Below are positions 1 to 7,904 of a stretch of 21,286 bases of DNA, piece after piece. Source of the stretch: JBEATZ01 sp041178545 (lineage in GTDB: Bacteria > Planctomycetota > UBA1135 > UBA2386). Within the stretch, counting starts at the first letter, position 1. Every line of letters starts with the position of its first letter. The notes beneath the pieces were generated by a model. The model was not told where the DNA came from, ran no database searches, and worked only from the letters and a program-made list of their open reading frames with translations. The DNA lies in NCBI GenBank assembly GCA_041178545.1, contig JBEGVB010000095.1, forward strand, positions 1 to 21,286, read 5' to 3'. The translations under genes and the position numbers were made by a program.

Positions 1-2
1 CC

Positions 3-257
3 CGGCTCAAGCGCAGGAGTTGGTGCGTGAGCAAGAAGGGCGAGCACCTGCTGGGCCAGTTGCACCTGCTGCAGGTGTACCGCAACTTCGTACGGCGCCG
101 GACCAACACCGAGGCAGCGCAACGGACGCCGGCGTGGCACCTGGGGATCCTGCCGCGGCAACTGAGCTACGAGGAAGTCTGCTCGTGGCGGCAGGACTGG
201 GGACGGTTGAGCAGCCACCCGCTGAGTGCTGACGGCAGGAGGTGCGTCGCGGCGTGA
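3..257 (+). CDS. Probable transposase, C-terminal fragment (5' end outside window)
   Basis: The reading frame is open from the left edge and stops at TGA 255-257, giving about 84 residues. It contains a stretch of the type seen at the C-terminal end of DDE transposases: a basic start (RLKRRSWCVSK), an aromatic helix reading LLQVYRNFVRRRTN, then a TPAWHLG segment like the 'YNFVRPH...TPAMA.GL' end of many IS transposases. The catalytic D, D and E residues would lie upstream and are not seen. No terminal inverted repeat could be matched because the left end is missing. I infer a transposase or a remnant of one; the IS family is not assigned. It is separated by 75 bp from truA and looks unrelated to it. 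Confidence 0.5.
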   Translation, partial: RLKRRSWCVSKKGEHLLGQLHLLQVYRNFVRRRTNTEAAQRTPAWHLGILPRQLSYEEVCSWRQDWGRLSSHPLSADGRRCVAA

Positions 258-332
258 GTTGAGCAGTGAGGCTGGGGGCAGGCATTGGACTTCGACGGCG
301 GTTAGCCTTTCCACAACTCCGCGATCGGTATC

Positions 333-1166
333 GTGCGTTACCTCCTCACCCTCTCCTTCGACGGCTCCCGCTACGCCGGCTGGCAGCGCCAGTCCGGGGT
401 GGAGACGGTGCAGGAGCACCTCGAGCGGGCGTTCCTGGCAGTGTACGGTGAGCCGGTGGCCGTCGAGGGGTCGGGCAGGACGGATGCGGGTGTGCACGCG
501 CTGGCGATGGCGGCTCACGCCGACGTGCCACGCGAGCTGACGACGGGCTCGGTCGTGATGGCACTCAACGCGAACCTCCCGGACGACATTGCGGTGCGGT
601 CGGTCCGCGTCGTGCCGGATGACTTCCACGCCCGCTTCCACGCGCGGGGCAAGCGGTACGTGTACCGCATCGCCGTCTCGCGCACGCGCCCTGCCGTGGG
701 TCGCAACTACTACCACTGGGTGCGCAGGCCACTCGACCTGGCGCGGATGCGCATGGCAGCGTCGCACCTCGTGGGGCGGCACGACTTCGCCTCCTTCGCG
801 ACGAACCCGGGCTACGAACGCAAGCGTGGCACGGTGCGCACGGTCCAGCACCTGCACCTGGTGCAGCGCCCCTGGGGACTGGACCTGGCGGTGCAGGGCG
901 ATGGCTTCCTGTACAACATGGTCCGTGCCATCGCGGGCACGCTCGTGGACGTGGGCAGCGGCCGACTCACACCGGAGGACGTGCGAGCCATCCTCGCCGC
1001 ACGCAACCGGAGCGCAGCCGGGCCGACGGCGCCTGCCGCAGGCCTCTACCTGCTGCGGGTTCTCTACGACCGCTCCGTCGTTCCTGCCGATGTTGCACCC
1101 AGGGCAGCCCAGCTGTTCAAGGAACTGCCTGCGGCCGCACCGGCCGATCCAACGGAACCAACATGA
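333..1166 (+). CDS. truA: tRNA pseudouridine(38-40) synthase TruA
   Basis: This 277-residue protein has the usual TruA length. It converts uridines 38-40 of the tRNA anticodon stem-loop to pseudouridine in the cytoplasm. The N-terminus (RYLLTLSFDGSRYAGWQ) is the classic TruA opening. The catalytic motif GRTDAGVHA is at residues 48-56 with the nucleophile Asp51. The second-half motifs (GRHDFASF, and GDGFLYNMVR near residue 190) are also present. The GTG start at 333 is chosen because the conserved N-terminus begins exactly there; no good Shine-Dalgarno site precedes it. The stop overlaps the hpf start by 4 bp (ATGA), suggesting translational coupling. The family call is firm. Confidence 0.96.
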   Translation: MRYLLTLSFDGSRYAGWQRQSGVETVQEHLERAFLAVYGEPVAVEGSGRTDAGVHALAMAAHADVPRELTTGSVVMALNANLPDDIAVRSVRVVPDDFHARFHARGKRYVYRIAVSRTRPAVGRNYYHWVRRPLDLARMRMAASHLVGRHDFASFATNPGYERKRGTVRTVQHLHLVQRPWGLDLAVQGDGFLYNMVRAIAGTLVDVGSGRLTPEDVRAILAARNRSAAGPTAPAAGLYLLRVLYDRSVVPADVAPRAAQLFKELPAAAPADPTEPT

Positions 1167-1591
1167 CCGCGCCAAACGAAGTCGTCATCGAGTTCACCAA
1201 CCGACACGAACACCTGAGCGAGCGCATGCAGGAGAACGCAGCGCGGAAGATCGCTCGGCTGGCCCGCTACAACGACAGGGTCACCCGCATCGAGGTGATA
1301 GCCGACCACGCGCACAAGAAGCCCGAGGTCGAGTTCATCGTCCACCTCCGTCGCGGCCGCCCGCTGGTGGCCAAGGAGACCGGCGAGTCCTTTGCCGCGC
1401 TTGTCGACCTGCTCCTGGACCGGATGGAGGCACAACTCCGGAAGCAAAAGGAGAAACGGAAGGACCACAAGGGCAACGTTGCCGGAAAGGGCTCCGGGAA
1501 GCCCTCGCGACGGCCGGTACGGGCCCGCGGTGGCAAGGCCGGGGACGAGGAGACCTACGAGGACATTGTCCGCCGCAGCCTGAAGGGGTAA
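1163..1591 (+). CDS. hpf: Ribosome hibernation promoting factor, short form (HPF/RaiA family)
   Basis: The product has 142 residues. Residues 5-98 match the S30AE/RaiA fold: an opening strand EVVIEFTNRHEHLSERMQ, a helix with an ARKIARLARY-like basic face, strands RIEVIADH and VEFIVHLRRG, and a C-terminal helix ending in charged residues. Proteins of this family bind the 30S decoding region and inactivate ribosomes in stationary phase. The long-form dimerisation domain is missing; instead residues 93-125 form a Lys/Arg-rich, low-complexity tail, followed by a short acidic-helical end (TYEDIVRRSL). It starts inside the truA stop codon and is followed after 31 bp by ptsN, recalling the hpf-ptsN pairing of proteobacterial rpoN operons, although rpoN is not in this window. 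Confidence 0.9.
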   Translation: MTAPNEVVIEFTNRHEHLSERMQENAARKIARLARYNDRVTRIEVIADHAHKKPEVEFIVHLRRGRPLVAKETGESFAALVDLLLDRMEAQLRKQKEKRKDHKGNVAGKGSGKPSRRPVRARGGKAGDEETYEDIVRRSLKG

Positions 1592-1622
1592 GACCTTTGC
1601 CCCCGAAGTCCCAACCCTCCCC

Positions 1623-2087
1623 ATGATCAGCGAACTCGTCCGGTCGGCCACCATCCTTGCCGACGTGCATGCGACCACCAAGGACGCCGCCATCAAGGAA
1701 CTCGTCCAGGCCGCCCAGAACGCTGGAATCATTCCCAAGAAGAAGGCCAGCGCCCTGGCCAAGAAGGTGGGGGACCGGGAGACGTTGGGCTCCACGGGAA
1801 TCGGCAACGGAGTCGCCGTCCCGCACGTGAAGTCGGAGGACGTGGAGACGGCCCATTTGGTGTTCGGAAGGGTGCGCGGCGGCCTCGAGTGGCACGCCAT
1901 CGACGGCAGGCCCGTTCACATCCTCTTCTTCCTCGTGTCTCCCTCGGAGGCGGCCGAGGCGCACCTGCGCTGCCTGCGCTGGATCTCGACCCTTGCTCGC
2001 AACGGCGACTTCCGCCGCTTCTGCCTCGATGCCACCGACGAAAAGGCCCTGCGGGACCTGCTCGGCGAGATGGTGCCCAAGGAATGA
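1623..2087 (+). CDS. ptsN: Nitrogen-type PTS enzyme IIA (PtsN, fructose/mannitol EIIA family)
   Basis: This 154-residue protein has the EIIA-Ntr size and layout. The key motif GNGVAVPHVKS gives the phosphorylatable His68. It is preceded by TLGSTGIG (residues 54-61) and followed by a hydrophobic strand with the conserved pattern HILFFLVSPSEA and then HLRCLRWIS. EIIA-Ntr receives phosphate from an HPr-like protein and acts as a regulator (potassium uptake, stress, carbon/nitrogen balance in proteobacteria) rather than transporting sugar. No PTS permease domain is fused or adjacent, which supports a regulatory role. The stop overlaps the start of the HPr gene by 4 bp, so its likely phosphodonor is co-translated. 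No Shine-Dalgarno site is evident before the ATG. Confidence 0.92.
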   Translation: MISELVRSATILADVHATTKDAAIKELVQAAQNAGIIPKKKASALAKKVGDRETLGSTGIGNGVAVPHVKSEDVETAHLVFGRVRGGLEWHAIDGRPVHILFFLVSPSEAAEAHLRCLRWISTLARNGDFRRFCLDATDEKALRDLLGEMVPKE

Positions 2088-2374
2088 ACCAAGGGCCCTC
2101 CGTCGTCGAGGCGCAGGTCACGCTGCGCAACCGCCACGGCCTGCATGCCAGGCCAGCGCACCTCTTCGTGCAGGTTGCCAATGCCTACGCATCGTCGGTG
2201 CAGGTCCAGCGCGCCGACTCGGACGAGCAAGTGGATGGCAAGTCGATCATGGGGATGATGATGCTGGCCGCCGAGCCCGGCACAGTCCTCCTGCTCCGGT
2301 CCGAGGGGCCCGACGCCGAGGCGCAGGTCCGGGCGCTGGTTGACCTGGTCGACGCCCGTTTCGGCGAGGAATAG
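2084..2374 (+). CDS. ptsH: HPr-family phosphocarrier (NPr-like)
   Basis: The 96-residue product starts at the ATG within the ptsN stop (ATGA). The active-site motif RNRHGLHARPAH places the phospho-His at residue 21. The regulatory-serine region DGKSIMGMMML places the Ser46 equivalent at residue 54. Length and motifs fit HPr/NPr completely. It would pass phosphate from an enzyme I encoded elsewhere to the EIIA just upstream. Because the partner is a PtsN-type EIIA and no sugar permease is nearby, NPr function is inferred. Upstream in-frame start codons inside ptsN were rejected because the HPr fold begins right after the overlap ATG. Whether Ser54 is phosphorylated would depend on an HPr kinase, which is not in this window. 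Confidence 0.92.
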   Translation: MNQGPSVVEAQVTLRNRHGLHARPAHLFVQVANAYASSVQVQRADSDEQVDGKSIMGMMMLAAEPGTVLLLRSEGPDAEAQVRALVDLVDARFGEE

Positions 2375-2379
2375 GAGCG

Positions 2380-2408
2380 GTCCCGGTCCGGGACGGGCGT
2401 GTCCGCCC
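2380..2408 (+). terminator. Two adjacent GC hairpins after the HPr gene
   Basis: A 6-bp stem (GTCCCG 2380-2385 / CGGGAC 2389-2394, 3-nt loop) is followed at once by a 5-bp stem (GGGCG 2395-2399 / CGCCC 2404-2408). No run of T follows, so this is a weak terminator or processing-site candidate separating the truA-hpf-PTS cluster from pilM. Confidence 0.3.
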
Positions 2409-2532
2409 TCCCATGCCTGTGCGCGCGGCCCGGCAGGATCGGACTCAACCGGGAGGGGCCCGGTGGTCGATAGGTCCGGGGAGAGGCTGGCGTTCGCCCG
2501 GCCCACCGCACGGCACAACCACCGAGGACAGG

Positions 2533-3555
2533 ATGCTGAAGCATCGCAAGAGCATCGTCGGCCTTGACATCGGATCGAGCAGCATCAAGGCAGTTGAGAT
2601 CACCCAGGACAAGTACGACTTCGTCATCACCGGCTTTGCCCGCGTGGACGTGCCCAACGAGCAGTCCCGTCAGGACGCGCTTGCAGACCTGCTGAAGCAG
2701 GGCAAGTTCCGGACGAAGCGCACTGCCTCTGCGGTGAGCGGCAAGAACGTGATCTTCCGCTACATCAGCATGGTCGACGTGCCGGACGAGAAGCTCGCCA
2801 GCACGATCCGCCTGGAGGCCGACAAGTACATCCCGTTCGACGTGAACGAGGTGGAGATCGACCACCAGAAGCTGATGGAAGTGACCTCGCCAGAGGGCCG
2901 CCCCGAGTCGCGGCTGCTGCTGGTGGCAGCAAAGCGCTCGATGATCGAGGAGCAGACCCGGATGCTGCTGGAGGCGGGCCTGCAGCCCTCCTCGGTGGGC
3001 ATCGACAGCTTTGCCCTCGGCAACGCATTCGAGCTGGGCGACATGGTGAGCCCCGGCATCCAGGAAGGTGAGCGCACGGTCGCACTGCTCGACATCGGCG
3101 CCTCCAAGTCCTGCATCAACATCCTCCGCAACAACACTTCGCACTTCGCACGTGAGGTCCCCATCGGTGGCTACGACCTCACGAATGCGATCATGCGCCG
3201 GTTCGGTCTCGACCCGGTCCAGGCCGAGGCGCTCAAGCGCGATCCCGGCGAGCAACTCGACGAGGTGAAGGAGGCCGTGGGTCAGGTCCTGGAGGACTTG
3301 GGCAACGAGGTGAACCTCTCCTTCGACTTCTTCCAGAACCAGTTCGACGGCGAGGTCCAGGACGTGATGCTCAGCGGCGGCTCCGCTCTGCTGCCCTTCC
3401 TGGAGGAGAACCTCGAGCGCATCTTCGAGAAGCGTACGCGCGTCTGGAACCCGGTCGAGGGCCTGAAGGTCCGGTCGGACAACGTGGACGTCGAGGCACT
3501 CAACCAATGCACTCCCCAGCTCGCGGTGGCCATCGGCCTCGCGGCGGCGATGTGA
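2533..3555 (+). CDS. pilM: Type IV pilus inner-membrane platform protein PilM
   Basis: The 340-residue product is a cytoplasmic actin/FtsA-like ATPase-fold protein. The first phosphate motif is IVGLDIGSSSIKAVEI (about residues 8-23), the second is DIGAS (187-191), and the adenosine-side motif LSGGSALLP begins near residue 280. PilM binds the N-terminal tail of PilN and links the pilus motor to the envelope subcomplex. The ATG at 2533 is chosen because it has an upstream GAGGACAGG ribosome-binding site and the conserved fold starts nine residues in. An in-frame extension back to 2413 would add an unrelated Arg/Pro-rich stretch. The next gene, pilN, follows after 15 bp. Confidence 0.93.
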   Translation: MLKHRKSIVGLDIGSSSIKAVEITQDKYDFVITGFARVDVPNEQSRQDALADLLKQGKFRTKRTASAVSGKNVIFRYISMVDVPDEKLASTIRLEADKYIPFDVNEVEIDHQKLMEVTSPEGRPESRLLLVAAKRSMIEEQTRMLLEAGLQPSSVGIDSFALGNAFELGDMVSPGIQEGERTVALLDIGASKSCINILRNNTSHFAREVPIGGYDLTNAIMRRFGLDPVQAEALKRDPGEQLDEVKEAVGQVLEDLGNEVNLSFDFFQNQFDGEVQDVMLSGGSALLPFLEENLERIFEKRTRVWNPVEGLKVRSDNVDVEALNQCTPQLAVAIGLAAAM

Positions 3556-3570
3556 GGAGGAAACAGGAAC

Positions 3571-4236
3571 ATGATTCGCATCAATCTTCTTCCCCAGGAA
3601 TACCGCCGCGGCCAGCGCGTCAGCAGCAAGGCGCTCGCGGTGACCTTCGTCTCCGCACTCGCGTCATGCTCGACCCTGGGCTGGCTGGGCGTGGTCTACT
3701 TCGGTGACCTCGCCTCGGCCGAGTCCGAGCACGAGACGGTTGCAACGGAACTCGCCGGCGCCCTGCAGCGCTCGGCCTACTACGACCGCCTCGAGGCGAA
3801 CCGCAAGGACTACCTCGACCGCGTCCAGACGATCCAGGACATCGGCAAGTCGCGCCGGCTCTGGTCGAAGACGGTGGACGAGGTCATCGACGTCGTGAAC
3901 AACGACGGCGACACCGAGCGCCACCTCGCCTGGTTCGACGGGATGACGGTGAAGGACGATGCCCGCAACGGGACGTCGATGTCGCTGCCCGGCCACGTGC
4001 AGGGCAAGGAGATCGGTCGCATCGCCTCGGTCCACGAGGACATCGAGCGTGCGCCCTTCGCCAAGGAGCTTGCCACCAAGTCCGACCCGGGCGGCAAGCA
4101 GGAGACCAACACCGACCGCGAGCCGCCTGAGTCGTTCTCGTTCGCGCTCGACATGAAGTTCCAGCCTCGCGTCAAGGAAGACCCGAAGGCCAAGACCGGC
4201 GTCCGCAAGTCCGCTGCAACCCAGGCGAAGGGCTGA
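3571..4236 (+). CDS. pilN: Type IV pilus assembly protein PilN-like
   Basis: This 221-residue protein begins with MIRINLLPQ, the signature by which PilN docks into PilM. One transmembrane helix follows (about residues 20-44), then a periplasmic coiled-coil segment rich in charged residues (about 45-85), then a C-terminal region that is less recognisable than usual and ends in a Lys-rich tail (KEDPKAKTG...QAKG). A strong GAGGAGG site overlaps the pilM stop and sets the start. Position between pilM and the pilO-like gene matches the canonical pilMNOP order. The C-terminal ferredoxin-like fold expected of PilN is not obvious by eye, so the name rests on the N-terminal motif, topology and context. 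Confidence 0.85.
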   Translation: MIRINLLPQEYRRGQRVSSKALAVTFVSALASCSTLGWLGVVYFGDLASAESEHETVATELAGALQRSAYYDRLEANRKDYLDRVQTIQDIGKSRRLWSKTVDEVIDVVNNDGDTERHLAWFDGMTVKDDARNGTSMSLPGHVQGKEIGRIASVHEDIERAPFAKELATKSDPGGKQETNTDREPPESFSFALDMKFQPRVKEDPKAKTGVRKSAATQAKG

Positions 4237-4245
4237 GGTGAAACC

Positions 4246-5700
4246 ATGGCACCCATGAACGAGACCCGGAAGCTCTGGCTGATCGGCGGCGGCGCCGCAC
4301 TGATGTGCGCACTCGCCGGCGGTGGCGTGTTCTGGACGATGGGCGTGATCGAGGAGACTCGTCAGGCCACGGAGCAGAAGCGCGCCGAGGTGATGGCCGC
4401 GGAACAGAAGATCGCGAAGATCCCGAGCTCTGAGCAGGAGGTGATCATCCTGCGCGAGAACCTCGGCGACTACGTGAAGATCCTGCCCGACAGCAGGGAC
4501 CTGAACCAGTTCGTCAAGGTGCTCAACACCTTCGAGCAGCAGGCAGGCATTCGCGCGATCGAGTTCAAGCCCGGCCGTGCCCCGCGCCCGACGCCAGGCA
4601 AGCAGGTCGAGCGGTTCTCACGCATCGAGTACCAGTACGAGTTCACGGCCACGCTGTGGCAGTTCCTGCGGTTCGTGAACTTCATCGAGAACTGGGAACG
4701 CTTCGTGAGCATCACCAACTTCTCGATCGAGTCCGGCGGCAAGTCGGTTGGCGAGGAGCCCGAGACGCGCGACGGCGAGGTCGTGCACCGGGTCAAGCTG
4801 ACGATGGAGACGTACGTCTACAACACGCCCAACTCGGGTGAGGACGTCCGCATCCCCGAGTACAACGAGAAGCGCGACAACCTCCGTGAGGAGATCTTCA
4901 AGCGGTTGCAGGCGATCCGCATCGACCGCTACGAGCACAAGGGTCCGCAGGGCCGTCGCGACATCTTCGTCGACCCCCGCCAGCGCGTGGCAGGCCCGGA
5001 CGGCCAGCCCACCGTGCCGGTGAAGGACCAGAAGGCACTCATCGACCAGTACGTGGGCGAGGTCCAGAAGCTGCGGGAGCTGCTGCAGCGCTCGCGGAAG
5101 CCGGGCATCACGATCTTCGAGGAGTTCAGCCTGGAGAAGGCACTCAATGACGGCCTGGCACAGCTCCAGACCCGCATCGACGAAGTGGTGGAGAAGGGCA
5201 TGATCAGCTACCAGCCGCTGAAGCTGCGCTGGTCGCGCGAGGTCCTCGACGTCGCCACCGAACTGGCACGCGAGGCCGACGAACTCGGAAAGCGCAACAG
5301 CGAGAACACCGTGCGCGACGCCTGGATGCCCGAGGCCGAGCTCCAGGACCTGCTCGCCAGCATGACGCAGAGCCTCGAGGCCGGAAACCTGGAGGACGCG
5401 AAGAATCGTTTCGAGCTGCTCCAGAACCGCATGGGCGTCCCGCAGGACGACCCGCGCCGGCAGCTCGAGGTCCGCGCCAAGGCCTTGCACGTGAAGGCAG
5501 TGACTGCACTCGAGTTCCGCAAGCTCAACCTGAAGATCCAGGGCGTCATGGTCAACCAGGAAGGCCGCTCGGGCGTGCTGGTGAACGGCCAGGTGTTCGA
5601 GGAGGGCGAGTACGTGAGCGACGAACTCGTGGTGAAGGCCGTGCAGGAGGAACAGGTCACGTTCGTGTTCCGCGGCCTCACGCTGATCCGCACGCTCTGA
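4246..5700 (+). CDS. pilO: PilO-like protein with C-terminal PilP-like domain (apparent fusion)
   Basis: The product has 484 residues, against roughly 200 for PilO and 175 for PilP. Residues 10-33 form one transmembrane helix. Residues 34-70 are a coiled coil. Residues 75-195 resemble the PilO ferredoxin-like region (ILPDSRDLNQFVKVLNTF, then EFTATLWQFLRFVNFIENWERFV). A RRDIFVDPRQ motif at 237-246 recalls the 'RDPF' start of mature PilP. Residues 260-425 are charged and mainly helical. The last 60 residues (LNLKIQGVMVNQEGRSGVLV, then GEYVSDELVVKAV and VTFVFRGLTL) have the short beta pattern of PilP/GspC homology domains, which contact the secretin. No separate pilP exists before the secretin gene, which supports fusion. 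A GAGGTGA site precedes the ATG. Confidence 0.8.
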   Translation: MAPMNETRKLWLIGGGAALMCALAGGGVFWTMGVIEETRQATEQKRAEVMAAEQKIAKIPSSEQEVIILRENLGDYVKILPDSRDLNQFVKVLNTFEQQAGIRAIEFKPGRAPRPTPGKQVERFSRIEYQYEFTATLWQFLRFVNFIENWERFVSITNFSIESGGKSVGEEPETRDGEVVHRVKLTMETYVYNTPNSGEDVRIPEYNEKRDNLREEIFKRLQAIRIDRYEHKGPQGRRDIFVDPRQRVAGPDGQPTVPVKDQKALIDQYVGEVQKLRELLQRSRKPGITIFEEFSLEKALNDGLAQLQTRIDEVVEKGMISYQPLKLRWSREVLDVATELAREADELGKRNSENTVRDAWMPEAELQDLLASMTQSLEAGNLEDAKNRFELLQNRMGVPQDDPRRQLEVRAKALHVKAVTALEFRKLNLKIQGVMVNQEGRSGVLVNGQVFEEGEYVSDELVVKAVQEEQVTFVFRGLTLIRTL

Positions 5701-5703
5701 CGC

Positions 5704-5747
5704 GTGCCGCGCGCGCAGGCTGGCGCAGGACGCCGCCGCGCGCGCAC
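5704..5747 (+). terminator. GC-only hairpin after the pilO/P gene
   Basis: A 10-bp stem with one bulged base (GTGC-c-GCGCGC at 5704-5714 pairing with 5738-5747) starts 3 bp after the stop. It lacks a T tract, so it is at most an attenuator or an mRNA-stabilising element between pilO/P and the secretin gene. Confidence 0.3.
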
Positions 5748-5896
5748 GACGGGACCTGATCCGTTCCGCGCGGATCCACCGACGGTTCCCCAACTTGGAC
5801 TCAAGCCCGCGAGTGGGCGGGCCGATGAGACGACCCAGCGGGACCGCCGAAGGTCTCGCGCGACGAAACCAGATCCAACCACACGAAGGAACGAAG

Positions 5897-7786
5897 ATGT
5901 TGGTCCGTATCCACACGATGCTCTGCGCCGCGGTGATCGCCGTGTCCGCAGGCGTTCTGACCGCCCAGGAGGAGGCTCCTCGCGTAACCCCGCCCGCCGC
6001 CCAGGAGCCTGCCCAGCAGCAGCCTGCCGGCCAGGTCGGCAGCGAGGACATCAAGACGGACGCGGAGGGCGACCGCGCCAGCCGCCTCACGCTGAAGCTG
6101 AAGGACCGCGACCTCCGCGACGTGGTCAGCAGCATCCGCCGCAAGGCGAGCGTGAACATCATCATGGACCCGGGCATCGAGGCCAACGTCACGATCGACC
6201 TGCAGGACGTCCACTGGCGTCAGGCACTCGACCTCGTTGCCGAGCAGGCCGGCTGTGTGGTGACGGAGGGTGAGGGCAACGTTCTCAAGGTCGAGAAGCC
6301 CCCTCGCGTCTACTTCGCCTTCGAGAACACCGACATCCAGAAGGTGATCGACACGATCGCCAAGATCTCCGGTGCCAACATCATCGTGTCGCCCGAGGTG
6401 AAGGGCAACCTGACCCTGCGCCTGAAGAACATCCCTTGGCGCGACGCGCTCGACGCTTCGGTCAAGACGCTGGGATTCGTCGTGGTCGAGGAGGACCGCG
6501 GCGTCCTCCGCGTGGTTCCCGCTGCCAACATCCAGCAGGACCTCGTGATGGAGACGTTCCCGCTGCGCTACGTGCGCCCGAACTCCACGTACATCCCCTT
6601 CCTGGAGTCGGAGTACATCTTCAACCGGATGAACAAGCAGCAGCAGCAGAAGGGCGAGATGGAGTTCACCATCCTCGAAGCGCTGAAGCAGATCGTCACC
6701 CCGGAGATCGGCACGATCAACTACTTCGCCGAGCTGAACGTGATCGTGGTCAAGGACACGAAGCCGGTGGTGGAGGAGGTGCGCCGCATCATCTCGCAGG
6801 TCGACGTCGAGCCCGCCCAGATCTTCCTGGACGTGAAGTTCGTGACGACGACCAACGAGGACATCCTCGACGTGGGCGTGAACCCGGGTGGCAACGGCTG
6901 GTCGGCCTCGATGAACCTTGGCCAGATCCCGCACCGCCTGCCGTTCGACCTCGGCGCCGGCGGCTGGGACGACAACATCATCGCCAACGACAACGGCGTC
7001 GGCCCGTTCGCGGACGGCTCGCTCAACCCGACCGGTGAGACGCAGATGCCGGACGTGATCTTCGGCGCACTCAACTTCACCCAGGTCCAGGCGACCCTCC
7101 GCCTGCTGAAGAAGGACTCGCAGTCCGAGATCCTCCAGGCACCGCAGATCACGGCACTGGACCACCAGACGGCCACGATCTTCGTGGGCGAGGCCGTGCG
7201 CTACGCACAGGCCCGCACCGAGCAGGGCCAGGCCGGTGGCCTGCTCCTCTCCCTCGAGGAGGGTGACGACTCCCCGGTCAACGTGGGCTTCCAGCTCCTC
7301 GCCACGCCCCACGTCGTTCCCGGCACGGACAAGATGGTCATGGAGGTCATCCCGCAGCGCACTGCGCTCACGGGCACGGGCTCCTCGGCCTTCGCCCCGG
7401 CCGGCTTCGACGTCTTCACGGTGGGCGCCGGTGGCCAGGAGGGCCAGATCGCCCTGCCCCGCGTCGGCTCGAGCACGATCGCGACCAAGGTGCTGCTGAA
7501 GAGCGGCCAGACCGCGGTCCTCGGCGGCCTCGTGAACCGGACCCAGACCGACACCGAGCTCAAGCTGCCCCTGCTGGGCGACATCCCGGTGCTCGGCTAC
7601 CTGTTCAAGAACAAGATCACGAGCGACGTGCGCTCGACGCTGATCGTGCTGATCACCCCGAGCCTGATCCGCAGCGCGCAGGACACCAACGACACCATGC
7701 AGCGCGTCCTCCGCGAACGCTTCGAGATGCGTCAGCGCCTCATGGAACAGCGCGACGAGATCTTCGGCACCAAGCAGGGCGACTGA
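5897..7786 (+). CDS. pilQ: Outer-membrane secretin of the type IV pilus (PilQ-like, GspD/PilQ superfamily)
   Basis: The product has 629 residues with an N-terminal signal peptide (about 1-23, cleavage near LTAQ), then a Gln/Pro/Ala-rich linker. Two similar STN/N0-like modules follow (about 66-133 and 138-207; both contain a 'NII..P.....V/LT...L....W..ALD' pattern). An N1/KH-like domain (about 219-305) leads into the secretin core, including PQITALDHQTATIFVGE near 416-432, TKVLLKSGQTAVLGGLV near 530-546, and the PLLGDIPVLGYLF...STLIVLITPSLI signature at 558-591. Secretins form the multimeric gated pore for the pilus fibre. The ATG at 5897 is chosen because it has a GAAGGAACGA site and starts the signal peptide; longer in-frame starts lack one. 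It completes the pilMNOPQ order. Confidence 0.93.
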   Translation: MLVRIHTMLCAAVIAVSAGVLTAQEEAPRVTPPAAQEPAQQQPAGQVGSEDIKTDAEGDRASRLTLKLKDRDLRDVVSSIRRKASVNIIMDPGIEANVTIDLQDVHWRQALDLVAEQAGCVVTEGEGNVLKVEKPPRVYFAFENTDIQKVIDTIAKISGANIIVSPEVKGNLTLRLKNIPWRDALDASVKTLGFVVVEEDRGVLRVVPAANIQQDLVMETFPLRYVRPNSTYIPFLESEYIFNRMNKQQQQKGEMEFTILEALKQIVTPEIGTINYFAELNVIVVKDTKPVVEEVRRIISQVDVEPAQIFLDVKFVTTTNEDILDVGVNPGGNGWSASMNLGQIPHRLPFDLGAGGWDDNIIANDNGVGPFADGSLNPTGETQMPDVIFGALNFTQVQATLRLLKKDSQSEILQAPQITALDHQTATIFVGEAVRYAQARTEQGQAGGLLLSLEEGDDSPVNVGFQLLATPHVVPGTDKMVMEVIPQRTALTGTGSSAFAPAGFDVFTVGAGGQEGQIALPRVGSSTIATKVLLKSGQTAVLGGLVNRTQTDTELKLPLLGDIPVLGYLFKNKITSDVRSTLIVLITPSLIRSAQDTNDTMQRVLRERFEMRQRLMEQRDEIFGTKQGD

Positions 7787-7805
7787 GTCCCTGGTTCGTC
7801 GCTGG

Positions 7806-7852
7806 CCAGCCGCCCCGCCGGAACGGACCCGGCAGGGCGGCTGGTCTCGTTT
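7806..7852 (+). terminator. Intrinsic terminator after the secretin gene
   Basis: A 16-bp stem with one mismatch (7806-7821 pairing with 7829-7844) and a 7-nt loop is followed by TCTCGTTT. It lies 20 bp past the secretin stop and would end the pilM-to-secretin transcript. It is the best terminator in the window. Confidence 0.75.
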
Positions 7853-7875
7853 CCGGCGCACCCGGCAGAGCGACG

Positions 7876-7904
7876 TTGAGCCACGGCCACCGTGCCCGTA
7901 GAGT
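7876..7904 (+). promoter_or_regulatory. Candidate sigma70-type promoter for the RNase gene
   Basis: TTGAGC (7876-7881) and TAGAGT (7899-7904) are separated by exactly 17 bp; each matches four of six consensus bases. It lies just after the terminator and would give a leader of about 350 nt before the TTG start at 8261. The match is modest in a GC-rich genome. Confidence 0.4.

Noticed and set aside
329..334. TATCGT as a -10 box for truA
   Set aside because: It overlaps the GTG start codon itself, so transcription would begin inside the gene.
2413..2532. Upstream ATG at 2413 as the pilM start
   Set aside because: It would add 40 Arg/Pro/Gly-rich residues not seen in PilM, while the ATG at 2533 has a good ribosome-binding site.
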